Shown here one piece after another: positions 17,814 to 26,897 of a stretch of 64,000 nucleotides of DNA. The notes under the pieces were generated by a model. The model ran no database searches, was not told the DNA's origin, and saw only the letters and a program-made list of their open reading frames with translations. The translations under genes were made by a program, and so were the position numbers. Location of the stretch: contig CACWXP010000010.1 of the NCBI GenBank assembly GCA_902764875.1, positions 1 to 64,000 on the forward strand. Reading direction: 5' to 3'. Source of the DNA: an uncultured Eubacteriales bacterium (lineage in GTDB: Bacteria; Bacillota; Clostridia; Christensenellales; Aristaeellaceae). The stretch's first letter is position 1, and every line of letters starts with the position of its first letter.

Positions 17814-19475
17814 TTGGAAATGAAGATTGCGCTTTTATCCAATGTGACGGTGGATCTGTTGGCGGGCATGCTGAGGAAAAAGCATGAGGTATATCTTACC
17901 GCCGGCTTTGATACATGGCAGCAGGAGATGATGATGTCCGGCAGCGGTTTGGATGCTTTCGCTCCGGATTGCGTGGTGATTCTTCTTCATGCGGGTGCCT
18001 GCCAGGAAGCATGGAATTCAGTTGAGACCGGATGTGCGATGATGGATGAATGGTGCGATACGATTCGGAATTATGCATCCGGTCATCCCGGAATACCGGT
18101 ATTCGTGTCTTCGCTGGATATAGCGAGTGAAAAATGCCGGTACGGCGCGGAAAAACAGACGGATCAGTTTTTTGAACATTACCTGATTGAGCAGATCGGA
18201 GTTCTTTATGACGCCGGAAATAAGGTCTACATTCTTCCGGTGAAAGATCTCATATCCGAAATGGGGAGATCGGTTTTCTACAGCCCGAAGATGTGGTATG
18301 TGGGCTCCATGCCGTATTCCCTGAAAGGGATGGCGGCCCTGAATGAGCTGATGGATCGCTATGCTTCCGCGGCAAAGGGCACGAAGAAAAAAAAGTGCCT
18401 GGCGGTGGATCTGGACAATACGCTCTGGGGCGGTGTGATCGGGGAGGACGGCGTAAACGGGATTGTACTTTCGGATCACAACGAAGGCGCACGTTTCAGA
18501 GATACACAGCGGCTACTGAAAAAAATGAAGGATCAGGGAGTAATGCTGGCAATCCTTTCCAAGAACAATCCGGATGATGTTGAGCCGGTGTATCAGCATC
18601 CGCATATGGTGCTGCAGCATGAAGACTTTGTGGCGGAGGTCATCAACTGGGAGCCGAAGACGGTTAGTATCCGGAAACTGGCTTCGGATCTGAATATCGG
18701 ACTGGACGCTTTTGTGTTCCTGGACGATAATCCGGCGGAACGGGAGCAGATGAAAGCGGAATGTCCTGAAGTGACGGTGATCGAATTTCCCAAAGACACT
18801 TCACTGCTGCCGGAAACGGTGGCAAAGGCCTATGACGACTGGTTCTTTTCTCTGGAAGTTACGGGTGAAGATACTCAAAAGACAGCGATGTACCGGGCGG
18901 AATCGCAGCGCAAACTGGAGCGGGAATCTGCCGGTTCAGTGGAAGATTACCTGAAACGGCTGGAGATGACCATGGAGATTCATCTGATGAAGCCGGAGGA
19001 GGAAGCCCGGGTTGTCCAGCTGGTGAACAAAACAAATCAGTTTAATGTAACCACCAGAAGATATTCCGCGGAGGAAATTCACCGGCTGGCGGAAGACGGG
19101 GATATCATTACGGTGCATATGTCGGACAAATACGGAGACCAGGGTCTGACAGCGGTCATGATTTTGAAGTATACAAACAGTACTGCTGAGATTGACACCT
19201 TCCTGATGTCCTGCCGCGTGATGGGCCGGAAAGCGGAGGAAGAAATTATGGCACAGGTGAAGCGTTACCTGACCGGAAAAGGAATCTTCCAGGTGACCGC
19301 GACATATATTCGGACGGCGAAAAACGCTCCGGTGGCTGATCTGTTTGATCGTCTTGGTTTTACACCGGCTTTCGGGAAGCCGAACGGAGCAGAGAAAGTA
19401 TACAGGGCGTTGACCAGGGAACTGCCGGAAAGCACAGGCGTTTTCAAAAACGTTAACACAGAGGGGCTGGCATGA
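17814..19475 (+). CDS. FkbH-like HAD-family acyl-ACP loading protein
   Basis: Two starts are possible: TTG 17814 (GGAG five bases upstream) or ATG 17820. The 553-residue form is given. The N-terminal ~190 residues form the FkbH-specific domain. The HAD domain begins at CLAVDLDNTLWGGVIGEDG (nucleophile Asp near residue 199), with LSKNNPDDV and FLDDNPAEREQ further on, and the last ~150 residues are a GNAT-like domain (LVNKTNQFNVTTRRY, then DKYGDQGLTAVMIL). FkbH proteins take 1,3-bisphosphoglycerate, dephosphorylate it and load D-glycerate onto a carrier protein. The adjacent ACP 2 is its probable partner. Confidence 0.93.
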   Translation: MEMKIALLSNVTVDLLAGMLRKKHEVYLTAGFDTWQQEMMMSGSGLDAFAPDCVVILLHAGACQEAWNSVETGCAMMDEWCDTIRNYASGHPGIPVFVSSLDIASEKCRYGAEKQTDQFFEHYLIEQIGVLYDAGNKVYILPVKDLISEMGRSVFYSPKMWYVGSMPYSLKGMAALNELMDRYASAAKGTKKKKCLAVDLDNTLWGGVIGEDGVNGIVLSDHNEGARFRDTQRLLKKMKDQGVMLAILSKNNPDDVEPVYQHPHMVLQHEDFVAEVINWEPKTVSIRKLASDLNIGLDAFVFLDDNPAEREQMKAECPEVTVIEFPKDTSLLPETVAKAYDDWFFSLEVTGEDTQKTAMYRAESQRKLERESAGSVEDYLKRLEMTMEIHLMKPEEEARVVQLVNKTNQFNVTTRRYSAEEIHRLAEDGDIITVHMSDKYGDQGLTAVMILKYTNSTAEIDTFLMSCRVMGRKAEEEIMAQVKRYLTGKGIFQVTATYIRTAKNAPVADLFDRLGFTPAFGKPNGAEKVYRALTRELPESTGVFKNVNTEGLA

Positions 19476-19858
19476 GGATTGATCATATCGGCTATGCCGT
19501 GAAGAATATGGAGAAAGCCCGGAGATCCATGGAAGTCCTTGGGTTTGCCTTTGAAGAACCCGTGGATGATTTTGACCGGCAGATCCGGATTGCATTCGGG
19601 GAAAATGACGGTTACCGGGTGGAACTGGTTGCTCCTATGGAAGATGGATCCCCGGTGGATAAACAGCTGACGACCATCGGCCCGACACCGTATCATATCT
19701 GCTACAGGAGCAGCGAGATTGAGGCGGATCTTGAGAGACTGCAGAGGGAACGTTTCAGGGTGCTTATTCCGCTGGCTCCGGCAGTGGCCTTTGGCGGGAG
19801 ACGGGTGGTTTTCCTGTATTCCCTGTCGGTGGGGCTGATTGAAATCGTTGAGGACTGA
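19472..19858 (+). CDS. VOC/glyoxalase-fold protein, methylmalonyl-CoA epimerase-like
   Basis: 128 residues, starting in an ATGA overlap with the FkbH-like gene. MRIDHIGYAVKNMEKARRSM holds the first metal-binding His of the vicinal-oxygen-chelate fold; VELVAPMEDGSPV (Glu) and PYHICYRSSEIE (His) supply further ligands, and GLIEIVE the last. The closest functional pattern is methylmalonyl-CoA epimerase. It is immediately followed by a carboxyltransferase of the propionyl-CoA type, which supports a role in preparing a branched extender unit, though a broader epimerase or isomerase on an acyl thioester is possible. Confidence 0.8.
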   Translation: MRIDHIGYAVKNMEKARRSMEVLGFAFEEPVDDFDRQIRIAFGENDGYRVELVAPMEDGSPVDKQLTTIGPTPYHICYRSSEIEADLERLQRERFRVLIPLAPAVAFGGRRVVFLYSLSVGLIEIVED

Positions 19859-19863
19859 GACTT

Positions 19864-21411
19864 ATGTGGGATAAGAAATACGGCGAAGAACTGCTTGCCA
19901 GGAGGCAGAAGGCACTTCAGGGCGGCGGAGAGAAAAGAATTGAGAAACAGCATCTGGCCGGAAAACTGACTGCTCGGGAGCGGGTCGAGATTCTTTTCGA
20001 TCGGGATACGTTTGTGGAAATCGAAACCCTGGTGGAATCCCGCAGCGATGAATTCGGTATGGACCAAAAACGGATTCCAGGGGACGGTGTGATCATCGGC
20101 TATGGCATGATCAACGGGCGGATTGTTTATGCCTCCATTGAGGATTTCACGGTGATGGGCGGAACGCTTGGAGAGTATCACAGCAGGAAGATCTGCCAGA
20201 TCATGGATATGGCCATCAAAATGCGGGCGCCGTATATCAGCGTCAACGATTCCGGCGGGGCGCGCATTGAGGAAGGCATTTCCTCCCTGGACGGCTACAG
20301 CGGCATGTTTTACAGAAACACGCTGGCTTCCGGCTTTATTCCCCAGATCTCCGTGATTCTCGGTCCCTGCGCCGGCGGCGCGTGCTATTCCCCGGCAATT
20401 ACGGATTTCATTTTCATGGCGAATCAGTCCGGGAAGATGTTCATCACCGGTCCCGGCGTAGTGAAAGCCGCTATAGGGGAGTCGGTGACGGCGGAGGAAT
20501 TGGGCGGGGCCCGGATGCACAGCACCCGGAGCGGTGTGCTGCATTTTGTCTATGAGGACGACGCCAGCTGCCTGCTGGGTGTGAGAGAACTTCTTTCCTA
20601 CCTTCCGGCGAACTGTAGCGAGGAGCCGCCGTTCAATCCCGGTTTTCGGGCGGTGGAGAAATGCGAGCTTCTGCAGGAAGTGGTACCGGATAACCAGCGG
20701 AAGACTTATGACATCAAAGACGTCCTGAAGTGCTTTGTGGATGAGGGCAGTTTCTTTGAGATCCAGCGGGACTACGCTCAAAATCTGATTATCGGCCTGG
20801 CGCGTCTGGACGGCAGCGTGGTCGGGATTGTGGCGAACAATCCGAAGGTTTTCGGCGGTGCGCTGGATATTAACGCGTCCGACAAGGGAGCACGGTTTAT
20901 CCGATTCTGTGATTGCTTCAACATTCCGATCCTGACACTGGTGGATGTGCCGGGGTTTTTCCCTGGAAAGGACCAGGAGCACAACGGGATTATCCGCCAC
21001 GGGGCAAAATTGCTGTATGCCTACTCGGAAGCCACGGTTCCGAAGATTACACTGATCATGCGCAAAGCGTTCGGCGGCGCTTATATTGCGATGAACAGCA
21101 AGGGAATGGGAGCAGACGTGGTTTTTGCCTGGCCGATCGCGCAGATTGCGGTGATGGGTGCGGAAGGCGCTGTGGATATTCTGCACAAAAAGAAGATTGC
21201 GGAAGCTGAAAATCCGGACGCCAAACGCAAAACATTGATTGCGGAATATGAAGAGCATTTTATGACGCCGTATATTGCTGCCCAGAGAGGCTTTATCGAC
21301 GAAGTGATTCTTCCGGAGGAAACGCGGAAGAAAATCAGTGAATCCTTCTTTGCCCTGAAGGATAAGAACGAAATGAAAAGGGCTCGAAAACACGGCAATA
21401 TTCCGTTATAA
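19864..21411 (+). CDS. Acyl-CoA carboxylase beta (carboxyltransferase) subunit
   Basis: 515 residues from ATG 19864. It has the two crotonase-like halves of the biotin-dependent carboxyltransferase family: LTARERVEILFDRDTFVE, ASIEDFTVMGGTLGE, ISVNDSGGARIEEG and GPCAGGACYSPA in the first, and NNPKVFGGALDINASDKGARFI, DVPGFFPGKDQEHNGIIRHGAK and MRKAFGGAYIAMNSKGMGAD in the second. Propionyl-CoA carboxylase beta subunits have this length. The biotin carboxylase and biotin carrier subunits are not in the window, so they must come from elsewhere if the enzyme is a carboxylase. A decarboxylating role is the alternative. With the epimerase-like protein it would make (methyl)malonyl-CoA for the local FabD-like enzyme. 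Confidence 0.9.
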   Translation: MWDKKYGEELLARRQKALQGGGEKRIEKQHLAGKLTARERVEILFDRDTFVEIETLVESRSDEFGMDQKRIPGDGVIIGYGMINGRIVYASIEDFTVMGGTLGEYHSRKICQIMDMAIKMRAPYISVNDSGGARIEEGISSLDGYSGMFYRNTLASGFIPQISVILGPCAGGACYSPAITDFIFMANQSGKMFITGPGVVKAAIGESVTAEELGGARMHSTRSGVLHFVYEDDASCLLGVRELLSYLPANCSEEPPFNPGFRAVEKCELLQEVVPDNQRKTYDIKDVLKCFVDEGSFFEIQRDYAQNLIIGLARLDGSVVGIVANNPKVFGGALDINASDKGARFIRFCDCFNIPILTLVDVPGFFPGKDQEHNGIIRHGAKLLYAYSEATVPKITLIMRKAFGGAYIAMNSKGMGADVVFAWPIAQIAVMGAEGAVDILHKKKIAEAENPDAKRKTLIAEYEEHFMTPYIAAQRGFIDEVILPEETRKKISESFFALKDKNEMKRARKHGNIPL

Positions 21412-21430
21412 CGGTGAGGTAAGAGTTTTT

Positions 21431-22555
21431 ATGCAGTTCAGGGATTTACATGCCCAGTATGAAGCGCTGAAGCCGGAGATTGATGCCGGGATTCAGGCGG
21501 TGATCGACAGTTCTGCCTTTATTCTTGGGAAACCGGTGACGGAGCTGGAAAACCGGCTGGCGGAGTATGTGGGCCGGAAACATTGCGTCGGAGTGGCCAA
21601 CGGAACGGACGCGCTGCAGCTGGCGCTGATGATCTGGGGTATCGGACCGGGGGACGCAGTGTTTACCTCTGATTTCACGTATTTCGCTTCCGCCGGGACT
21701 TCGTCGATTCTCGGAGCGACGCCGGTATTGGTGGATATCGATCTTGCGACATTCAATATGAGTCCGGATGCGCTGGAAGCGCAGATTCAGCGGGTGCTGG
21801 CGGAGGGGATACTGACGCCCCGGATGGTGATTCCGGTGGATCTGTTCGGTCAGCCGGCGGATTATGACCGGATTCTGCCGATTGCAGAGAAATACGGTCT
21901 GAAGGTGTTGGAAGACGGCGCTCAGGGATTCGGCGGAAGCATTCGGGGAAAGATGGTATGTTCTTTTGGGGATATATCCACAACATCCTTCTTTCCGGCA
22001 AAACCGCTGGGGTGCTATGGAGACGGCGGGGCTGTTTTTACGGATGACGATGACGTGGACGTCCGGCTGCGGTCGCTTCGGGCCCAGGGCAAGAGCCCGG
22101 TGGATAAATACGACAACCGGGAAATCGGCATGAACAGCCGCCTGGATACGTTGCAGGCGGCGATTCTGCTGCCGAAGCTCCGTGCTTTTGTGGAGCATGA
22201 GATTGACGACGTCAATCGAGTGGCTGGTTGGTATACGGAACGGCTTCGGGGTCGTTTTACGACTCCGACGGTGCTGCCCGGGTTTGTATCTTCCTGGGCA
22301 CAGTATACAATCCTGCTGGAGAATAAGACTGTGCGGGATGAGGTGCAGAAGAAGCTGAAGGAGAATGGGATTCCCTCCATGGTTTATTATCCCCGGGGAT
22401 TGCATCAGCAGGAAGCGTACCGGTGGATGAATCTGTCGGACGTTCTGTATCCGAACACGATCGTGGCAACGCAGCGGGTACTTTCCCTTCCGATGCATCC
22501 CTACCTGAAGGAAGAAGAAGTGGATCGGATCTGCGGGGTTCTGTTGGACCAGTAA
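21431..22555 (+). CDS. wbpE: DegT/DnrJ/EryC1-type sugar aminotransferase, WbpE/WlbC-like
   Basis: 374 residues, ATG 21431. Fold-type I PLP features: GTDALQLAL near residue 60, EDGAQGFG with the PLP-binding Asp, and TTSFFPAKPLGCYGDGGAVF with the Schiff-base Lys. The N-terminus (FRDLHAQYEALKPEIDAGIQAVIDS) and the GQPADYD loop match WbpE/WlbC, which transfer an amino group to C3 of UDP-3-oxo-GlcNAcA. It follows the WbpB-like enzyme logically and supplies the free amine that the LpxD-like protein could acylate. The WbpA-like dehydrogenase is 21 bases downstream. Confidence 0.9.
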   Translation: MQFRDLHAQYEALKPEIDAGIQAVIDSSAFILGKPVTELENRLAEYVGRKHCVGVANGTDALQLALMIWGIGPGDAVFTSDFTYFASAGTSSILGATPVLVDIDLATFNMSPDALEAQIQRVLAEGILTPRMVIPVDLFGQPADYDRILPIAEKYGLKVLEDGAQGFGGSIRGKMVCSFGDISTTSFFPAKPLGCYGDGGAVFTDDDDVDVRLRSLRAQGKSPVDKYDNREIGMNSRLDTLQAAILLPKLRAFVEHEIDDVNRVAGWYTERLRGRFTTPTVLPGFVSSWAQYTILLENKTVRDEVQKKLKENGIPSMVYYPRGLHQQEAYRWMNLSDVLYPNTIVATQRVLSLPMHPYLKEEEVDRICGVLLDQ

Positions 22556-22576
22556 ATTCAAGGAGTTAGTTGTTTT

Positions 22577-23905
22577 ATGGAATTCAACAATATTTATCAG
22601 GGCTTGATTGCAGGAACGGAGAAACTGGCCCTGGTCGGTCTCGGTTATGTGGGGATGCCCATTGCGGTGGAGTTTGCAAAGCATATCAAGGTGATCGGCT
22701 TTGATATCAATGAAAAGCGGGTGAACGAATACGCCAATGGCATTGACGCCACAAATGAAGTTGGTCCGGCCATTAAGGATACGACGGTGGAGTTTACGGC
22801 GGATCCTTCCAGATTGAAGGAAGCACGGTTTATCGTGGTGGCAGTGCCGACGCCGGTGAACGGGGACAATACGCCGGATCTGCGGCCGGTGGAAGGAGCT
22901 TCCCGCACCGTTGGCCAGAATCTGTCCGCCGGATCCATTGTGGTGTTTGAGTCCACGGTGTATCCGGGCGTCACGGAGGATATCTGCGTCCCGATCATTG
23001 AGAAGGAATCCGGCTTAAAATGCGGCATGGATTGGAAGATCGGATATTCGCCGGAGCGGATCAATCCCGGGGATCGGGTGCATACGCTGACGAGTATTCG
23101 CAAGGTGGTTTCCGGGATGGATGAGGAATCTGCCTTGGAAATCAAGAAGGTTTATGATATTGTGATCAAGGCCGGGACCTTCCCGGTTTCGAACATCAAA
23201 ACGGCGGAAGCGGTGAAGGTCGTCGAGAACAGCCAGCGGGATATTAACATTGCTTTCATGAATGAGATCGCCATCATCTGCGACAAGCTGAAGATTGATA
23301 CAGCGGAAGTGCTGGAAGGCATGAATACAAAATGGAACGCTTTGGGATTCCGGCCGGGTCTGGTGGGCGGACACTGCATCGGGGTGGATCCCTATTACCT
23401 GACGAATATTTCGGAAAAACTGGGATATCACAGCCAGATTATCCTGAATGGCCGCCAGGTGAACGATTCTATGGGCGCTTTTGTGGCGGATGCGGCCATC
23501 AAAGAGATGATTGAAGCTGGTATGGCGCCGAAGAAGGCCACGGTTGTGATTCTTGGCTTGACATTCAAGGAGAACTGTCCGGATACCCGGAACAGCAAAG
23601 TGGTGGATATCATCAACCGGCTGAAGGAATATGAGATTCAACCCATTGTAACGGATGGCTGGGCGGATGCGGGAGTGGCCCGGCAGGAATACGGTGTGGA
23701 ACTGACGTCCTGGGAAGAGATTCCGAAGGCGGACTGTGTCATCGTGGCGGTGGGACACAGCGAGTACCGCAATATGTCCATGATGCAGTTGAAAAAGCTG
23801 TTCAGGGACGATATTCCGGATAATGAAAAGGTTCTGGTGGATGTGAAGAGCCTTTATCGGATGGATGAACTGAAAGCTTCCGGACTGCGGTTCTGGAGAT
23901 TATAA
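22577..23905 (+). CDS. wbpA: UDP-N-acetylhexosamine 6-dehydrogenase (WbpA/WbpO/TviB family)
   Basis: 442 residues, ATG 22577 with AAGGAG upstream. Features: ALVGLGYVGMPIAVEFAKH (NAD loop), VPTPVNGDNTPDL, VVFESTVYPGVTEDICVPI, KVVENSQRDINIAFMNE and GGHCIGVDPYYLT with the catalytic Cys, then LTFKENCPDTRNSKV. It oxidises the C6 alcohol of UDP-GlcNAc (or UDP-GalNAc) to the uronic acid in two NAD-dependent steps. With the WbpB- and WbpE-like genes it completes UDP-GlcNAc to UDP-2-acetamido-3-amino-2,3-dideoxyglucuronate. No WbpD-type acetyltransferase of standard kind is present, which leaves the LpxD-like protein as the natural acylating step. Confidence 0.92.
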   Translation: MEFNNIYQGLIAGTEKLALVGLGYVGMPIAVEFAKHIKVIGFDINEKRVNEYANGIDATNEVGPAIKDTTVEFTADPSRLKEARFIVVAVPTPVNGDNTPDLRPVEGASRTVGQNLSAGSIVVFESTVYPGVTEDICVPIIEKESGLKCGMDWKIGYSPERINPGDRVHTLTSIRKVVSGMDEESALEIKKVYDIVIKAGTFPVSNIKTAEAVKVVENSQRDINIAFMNEIAIICDKLKIDTAEVLEGMNTKWNALGFRPGLVGGHCIGVDPYYLTNISEKLGYHSQIILNGRQVNDSMGAFVADAAIKEMIEAGMAPKKATVVILGLTFKENCPDTRNSKVVDIINRLKEYEIQPIVTDGWADAGVARQEYGVELTSWEEIPKADCVIVAVGHSEYRNMSMMQLKKLFRDDIPDNEKVLVDVKSLYRMDELKASGLRFWRL

Positions 23906-23921
23906 GCTGAAGGGTTGAGAA

Positions 23922-25010
23922 ATGAAACCGGTATTATCGATTTGTCTTCCTGTATACAATCAGCAGTCTCTTTTGGAATGGAATCTGAAGAACCTGATTC
24001 AGTGTCCATTGCCGAATATTGAGATCATTGTGCAGGACAATTGCTCCTCGGACGATATTCAGGGCCTTGTTTTATCGCTGGATGACCCGAGATTGAAGTA
24101 TTATCGGAATCCAGATAATATCGGCCATGATCGGTCAATCCTCCGTGCATTTGAGAATTGCCAGAGCAAGCACGCTTTTCTATTGCGGACGAGTGACACG
24201 ATTTACCCCGAAAAAATTGAAGAAATTATCCGTTTTACGGAAGATCATCCGCAAGTTGGCTATTGCCGTTTTTCCTGCAACGATGAGAACGGTCGTTCAA
24301 GAATACTTTATCCGGACCGGATCTATCCGAAGGGATTGGAATCGGCACAGGCTGTTGATGAAATATGGATTCATCCGAGCGGAGAACTGTATAATCTGTC
24401 TTATTTTACCGAACAGGATTGGGAATGCCTTGATCAATATATGATTAGGGAGTTTAACCATAACTACAGATTTGTGGTTCATATGATGATGCGTGCTCAG
24501 CTGAGCGCCAGGGCTGATCTTGCGACGGGCAGCGCAGTTGTTTGGCAGTATACATATACGGTGAACCGGAAAGACAAGGCGGAAACCGGTTCACGGGACA
24601 GGACTTGTGTATATGCACCGGAATATCTGTATGACAGATATCGATGCGAATTGAAATATATTCTGAAGGAGATAGATGGTCCGCAAAAAAAAGTTCTGAT
24701 AGAAGGAATTATAGACCGGTATTCAAAAAACGTGATCTTTACCTTTAAGTATATTAATCGGAATAAGGCGATGCAGAACCATTACAGCTTTGAAAGCATC
24801 CCGTTTTCTTCCAGGGAAGAAATGAAAAAATTCAAGATTTTTTCTGCTGAACTGGCGGAAGATGCTGCGGAACCTTATCGCTCTCAGATTCAGAAAAAGA
24901 TTTCCGCCATTAATGAAGGAACACTTTTCAGGTGGCATATTGAAAGAACCGGGCAAATTGTCAATACCGGAGCAAAAAGGATTCACCAGAGGCTTGGTAA
25001 GAGCGGTTAA
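23922..25010 (+). CDS. GT2-family glycosyltransferase with an altered DXD region
   Basis: 362 residues. The N-terminal ~110 residues are GT-A/GT2-like: VLSICLPVYNQQSLLEWNLKN, IEIIVQDNCSSDDI, and YYRNPDNIGHDRSILRAFENC. Where GT2 enzymes usually show a DDD or DxD metal motif, this protein has FLLRTSDTIYPEKI, with only one acidic residue. It could be an active variant or a binding subunit. Its C-terminal half shows no membrane helix. It lies 14 bases from a WsaF-like transferase. Confidence 0.8.
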   Translation: MKPVLSICLPVYNQQSLLEWNLKNLIQCPLPNIEIIVQDNCSSDDIQGLVLSLDDPRLKYYRNPDNIGHDRSILRAFENCQSKHAFLLRTSDTIYPEKIEEIIRFTEDHPQVGYCRFSCNDENGRSRILYPDRIYPKGLESAQAVDEIWIHPSGELYNLSYFTEQDWECLDQYMIREFNHNYRFVVHMMMRAQLSARADLATGSAVVWQYTYTVNRKDKAETGSRDRTCVYAPEYLYDRYRCELKYILKEIDGPQKKVLIEGIIDRYSKNVIFTFKYINRNKAMQNHYSFESIPFSSREEMKKFKIFSAELAEDAAEPYRSQIQKKISAINEGTLFRWHIERTGQIVNTGAKRIHQRLGKSG

Positions 25011-25023
25011 TCGGGAGGAATGG

Positions 25024-26280
25024 ATGGATATCAGGTATTTTTACAATATTGCAAAGGATCGGATGAAATACGGATGTGATCTGAATGATTTTCATGATCT
25101 GAAAACAGGGAAGTTCCTGAAGTCGGCCAATCAGAAAATGAGACTGAATTTGGTTATGTCATCCGTTAACGCAAAAACCACATACGGCGGCGGAGCAACG
25201 ATCTATACATTTTTTCAGCAGCTGAAGGACAGGTTAAACTGTGATGTACGGGTCATTACACTGGACGACAGCGCACAGGAGAGCAATATCGGAGGTGTAT
25301 TTGCCGATTTCAGGATAGCAGCACCTTCAGAGGAAACAGAATATGCTTCAACTTTGGTCGGTTACCCTGAAAACAACGGGGAACGCCCTTGCCTGATGAT
25401 CAGGGAAAAAGATGTTTTTATCACGACATATTGGACAACCATGTATGTCGCAGGATATTTCCGGGCTTTTCAGGACCGGGCGTATGGACAGCATCAGAAT
25501 CTGATCTATTTTATTCAGGATTATGAACCCGGATTTTATGAATGGGGTTCCGAATACTTGCTTGCCGAATCAACATACAGGATTCCGGATACGGTTGCGG
25601 TATTCAATTCTGAAGAATTGAAGAACTATTTTGACAAGTATGATTATCAGTTTGCAGATCGGTTCTGGTTTACTCCGAAACTGAACCGGCCGATGAAGGA
25701 ATATCTTTTGCAGGCGATGGATAGTCAGGAGAAGCCTGAACGAAAACCGCAGGTGATTATTTACGGAAGGCCGAGAATCTGGAGAAACTGTTTCTCTTTG
25801 GTGGTGGCTTCACTGAAGCAGGCACTTGAATATGAGGAGAAACTGCGCGGGTGGCAGTTTTTGTCCCTGGGGGCGTCCCATAAGGATATTGATCTGGGAT
25901 ATGGTGCAAAGCTGGTTTGCAAAGGGAAACTGACCCTTGAAGAATATGCCCGGACGCTTCTTGAAACCAAAATCGGGATTTCGCTGATGTGTTCACCGCA
26001 TCCGAGTTATCCGCCGCTTGAAATGGCAGCATTCGGAGTAAACACCATAACAAACTCGTTTTTGTGCAAGGATCTGAGCACTTTCAGTAAAAACATTATC
26101 TCCGTGGACAATGCTACTCCGGAGAATTTTGCTTCAGCGTTGGTTACCGGAATGAACAGGAAAACCGATCTGATGGACAGGGATGACCCGTATTTGCAGG
26201 ATGAAGATCAGTTTTCGGAAATCATAGATGATCTGATACGGAAACTGAAAAAGGAAAATGCAGGGGAGACAGGATGCTGA
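25024..26280 (+). CDS. WsaF-like (rhamnan-type) GT-B glycosyltransferase
   Basis: I take ATG 25024 (GGGAGG at 25013-25018) over an upstream start at 24862 that lies inside the previous gene; the product has 418 residues. After a short N-terminal arm, LNLVMSSVNAKTTYGGGATIYTFFQQL is the WsaF-type opening, followed by VFITTYWTTMYVAG, IYFIQDYEPGFYEWGSEYLLAESTY and a C-terminal domain with VIIYGRPRIWRNCFSLVV, then GISLMCSPHPSYPPLEMAAFG, the donor-binding acidic loop. WsaF from Geobacillus is a beta-1,2-rhamnosyltransferase; the sugar here is not certain. It overlaps the next gene by seven bases. Confidence 0.82.
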   Translation: MDIRYFYNIAKDRMKYGCDLNDFHDLKTGKFLKSANQKMRLNLVMSSVNAKTTYGGGATIYTFFQQLKDRLNCDVRVITLDDSAQESNIGGVFADFRIAAPSEETEYASTLVGYPENNGERPCLMIREKDVFITTYWTTMYVAGYFRAFQDRAYGQHQNLIYFIQDYEPGFYEWGSEYLLAESTYRIPDTVAVFNSEELKNYFDKYDYQFADRFWFTPKLNRPMKEYLLQAMDSQEKPERKPQVIIYGRPRIWRNCFSLVVASLKQALEYEEKLRGWQFLSLGASHKDIDLGYGAKLVCKGKLTLEEYARTLLETKIGISLMCSPHPSYPPLEMAAFGVNTITNSFLCKDLSTFSKNIISVDNATPENFASALVTGMNRKTDLMDRDDPYLQDEDQFSEIIDDLIRKLKKENAGETGC

Positions 26281-26843
26281 AGAAGTTTGCTGACTGGATG
26301 ATGAGCCTGGCGGAAGAGGTACGTGTGCGGAAAGCCAGAGAGACGATTGCGCAGATCGGCGAGGATTCTGTATTTCGCAGCGGCCTGAAAATTGTCGGCG
26401 GAAAATACATACGGATCGGCAGGAACTTTTATGCCGGACCGAACTGCCGGATCGAAGCCTGGGAAGAATATGAGGGGGAAACATTCAATCCGTCTATTCA
26501 GATCGGGGATCATGTCAGCATTAATTCAGAGTGTCATATCGGTGCGATTCGTTCGGTTGTGATCGGGAACGATACCCTTCTTGGGTCACATGTGCTGATT
26601 ACCGACCATTCCCATGGGAATACAACAAAAGATGAGTTGGAGAAGCCGCCCTCCAAAAGAAAACTGTATAGCAAGGGAGGGGTTGTGATTGGAGAAAAAT
26701 GCTGGCTGGGAGAGAATTGTGTTATTTTACCCGGCGTGACCATCGGGAAATGCTGTGTGATTGGTGCAAATGCGGTTGTTACTCATGATCTGCCGGATTA
26801 CTCTGTTGCAGCGGGGAATCCGGCTGAAATCGTTAACCGCTGA
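26274..26843 (+). CDS. WcaF/maltose-type O-acetyltransferase (hexapeptide repeat)
   Basis: 189 residues, ATG 26274 inside the end of the preceding gene. Left-handed beta-helix repeats run from about residue 45 (IRIGRNFYAGPNCRIEAW, IQIGDHVSINSECHIGAI, VIGNDTLLGSHVLITDHSHG), with the active-site His in ITDHSHGN. The end, VIGANAVVTHDLPDYSVAAGNPAEIV, is the standard acetyltransferase signature. It would transfer acetyl from acetyl-CoA to a hydroxyl of a sugar in the repeat unit. Confidence 0.9.
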   Translation: MLKKFADWMMSLAEEVRVRKARETIAQIGEDSVFRSGLKIVGGKYIRIGRNFYAGPNCRIEAWEEYEGETFNPSIQIGDHVSINSECHIGAIRSVVIGNDTLLGSHVLITDHSHGNTTKDELEKPPSKRKLYSKGGVVIGEKCWLGENCVILPGVTIGKCCVIGANAVVTHDLPDYSVAAGNPAEIVNR

Positions 26844-26897
26844 TCATTACGCAGATTCGGAGAGTTTTTCCGTGCATTGAAAAAAGGGAGGAAGAAA

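Noticed and set aside
19702..21393. Minus-strand open frame of 563 codons
   Set aside because: It lies opposite the unmistakable carboxyltransferase gene.
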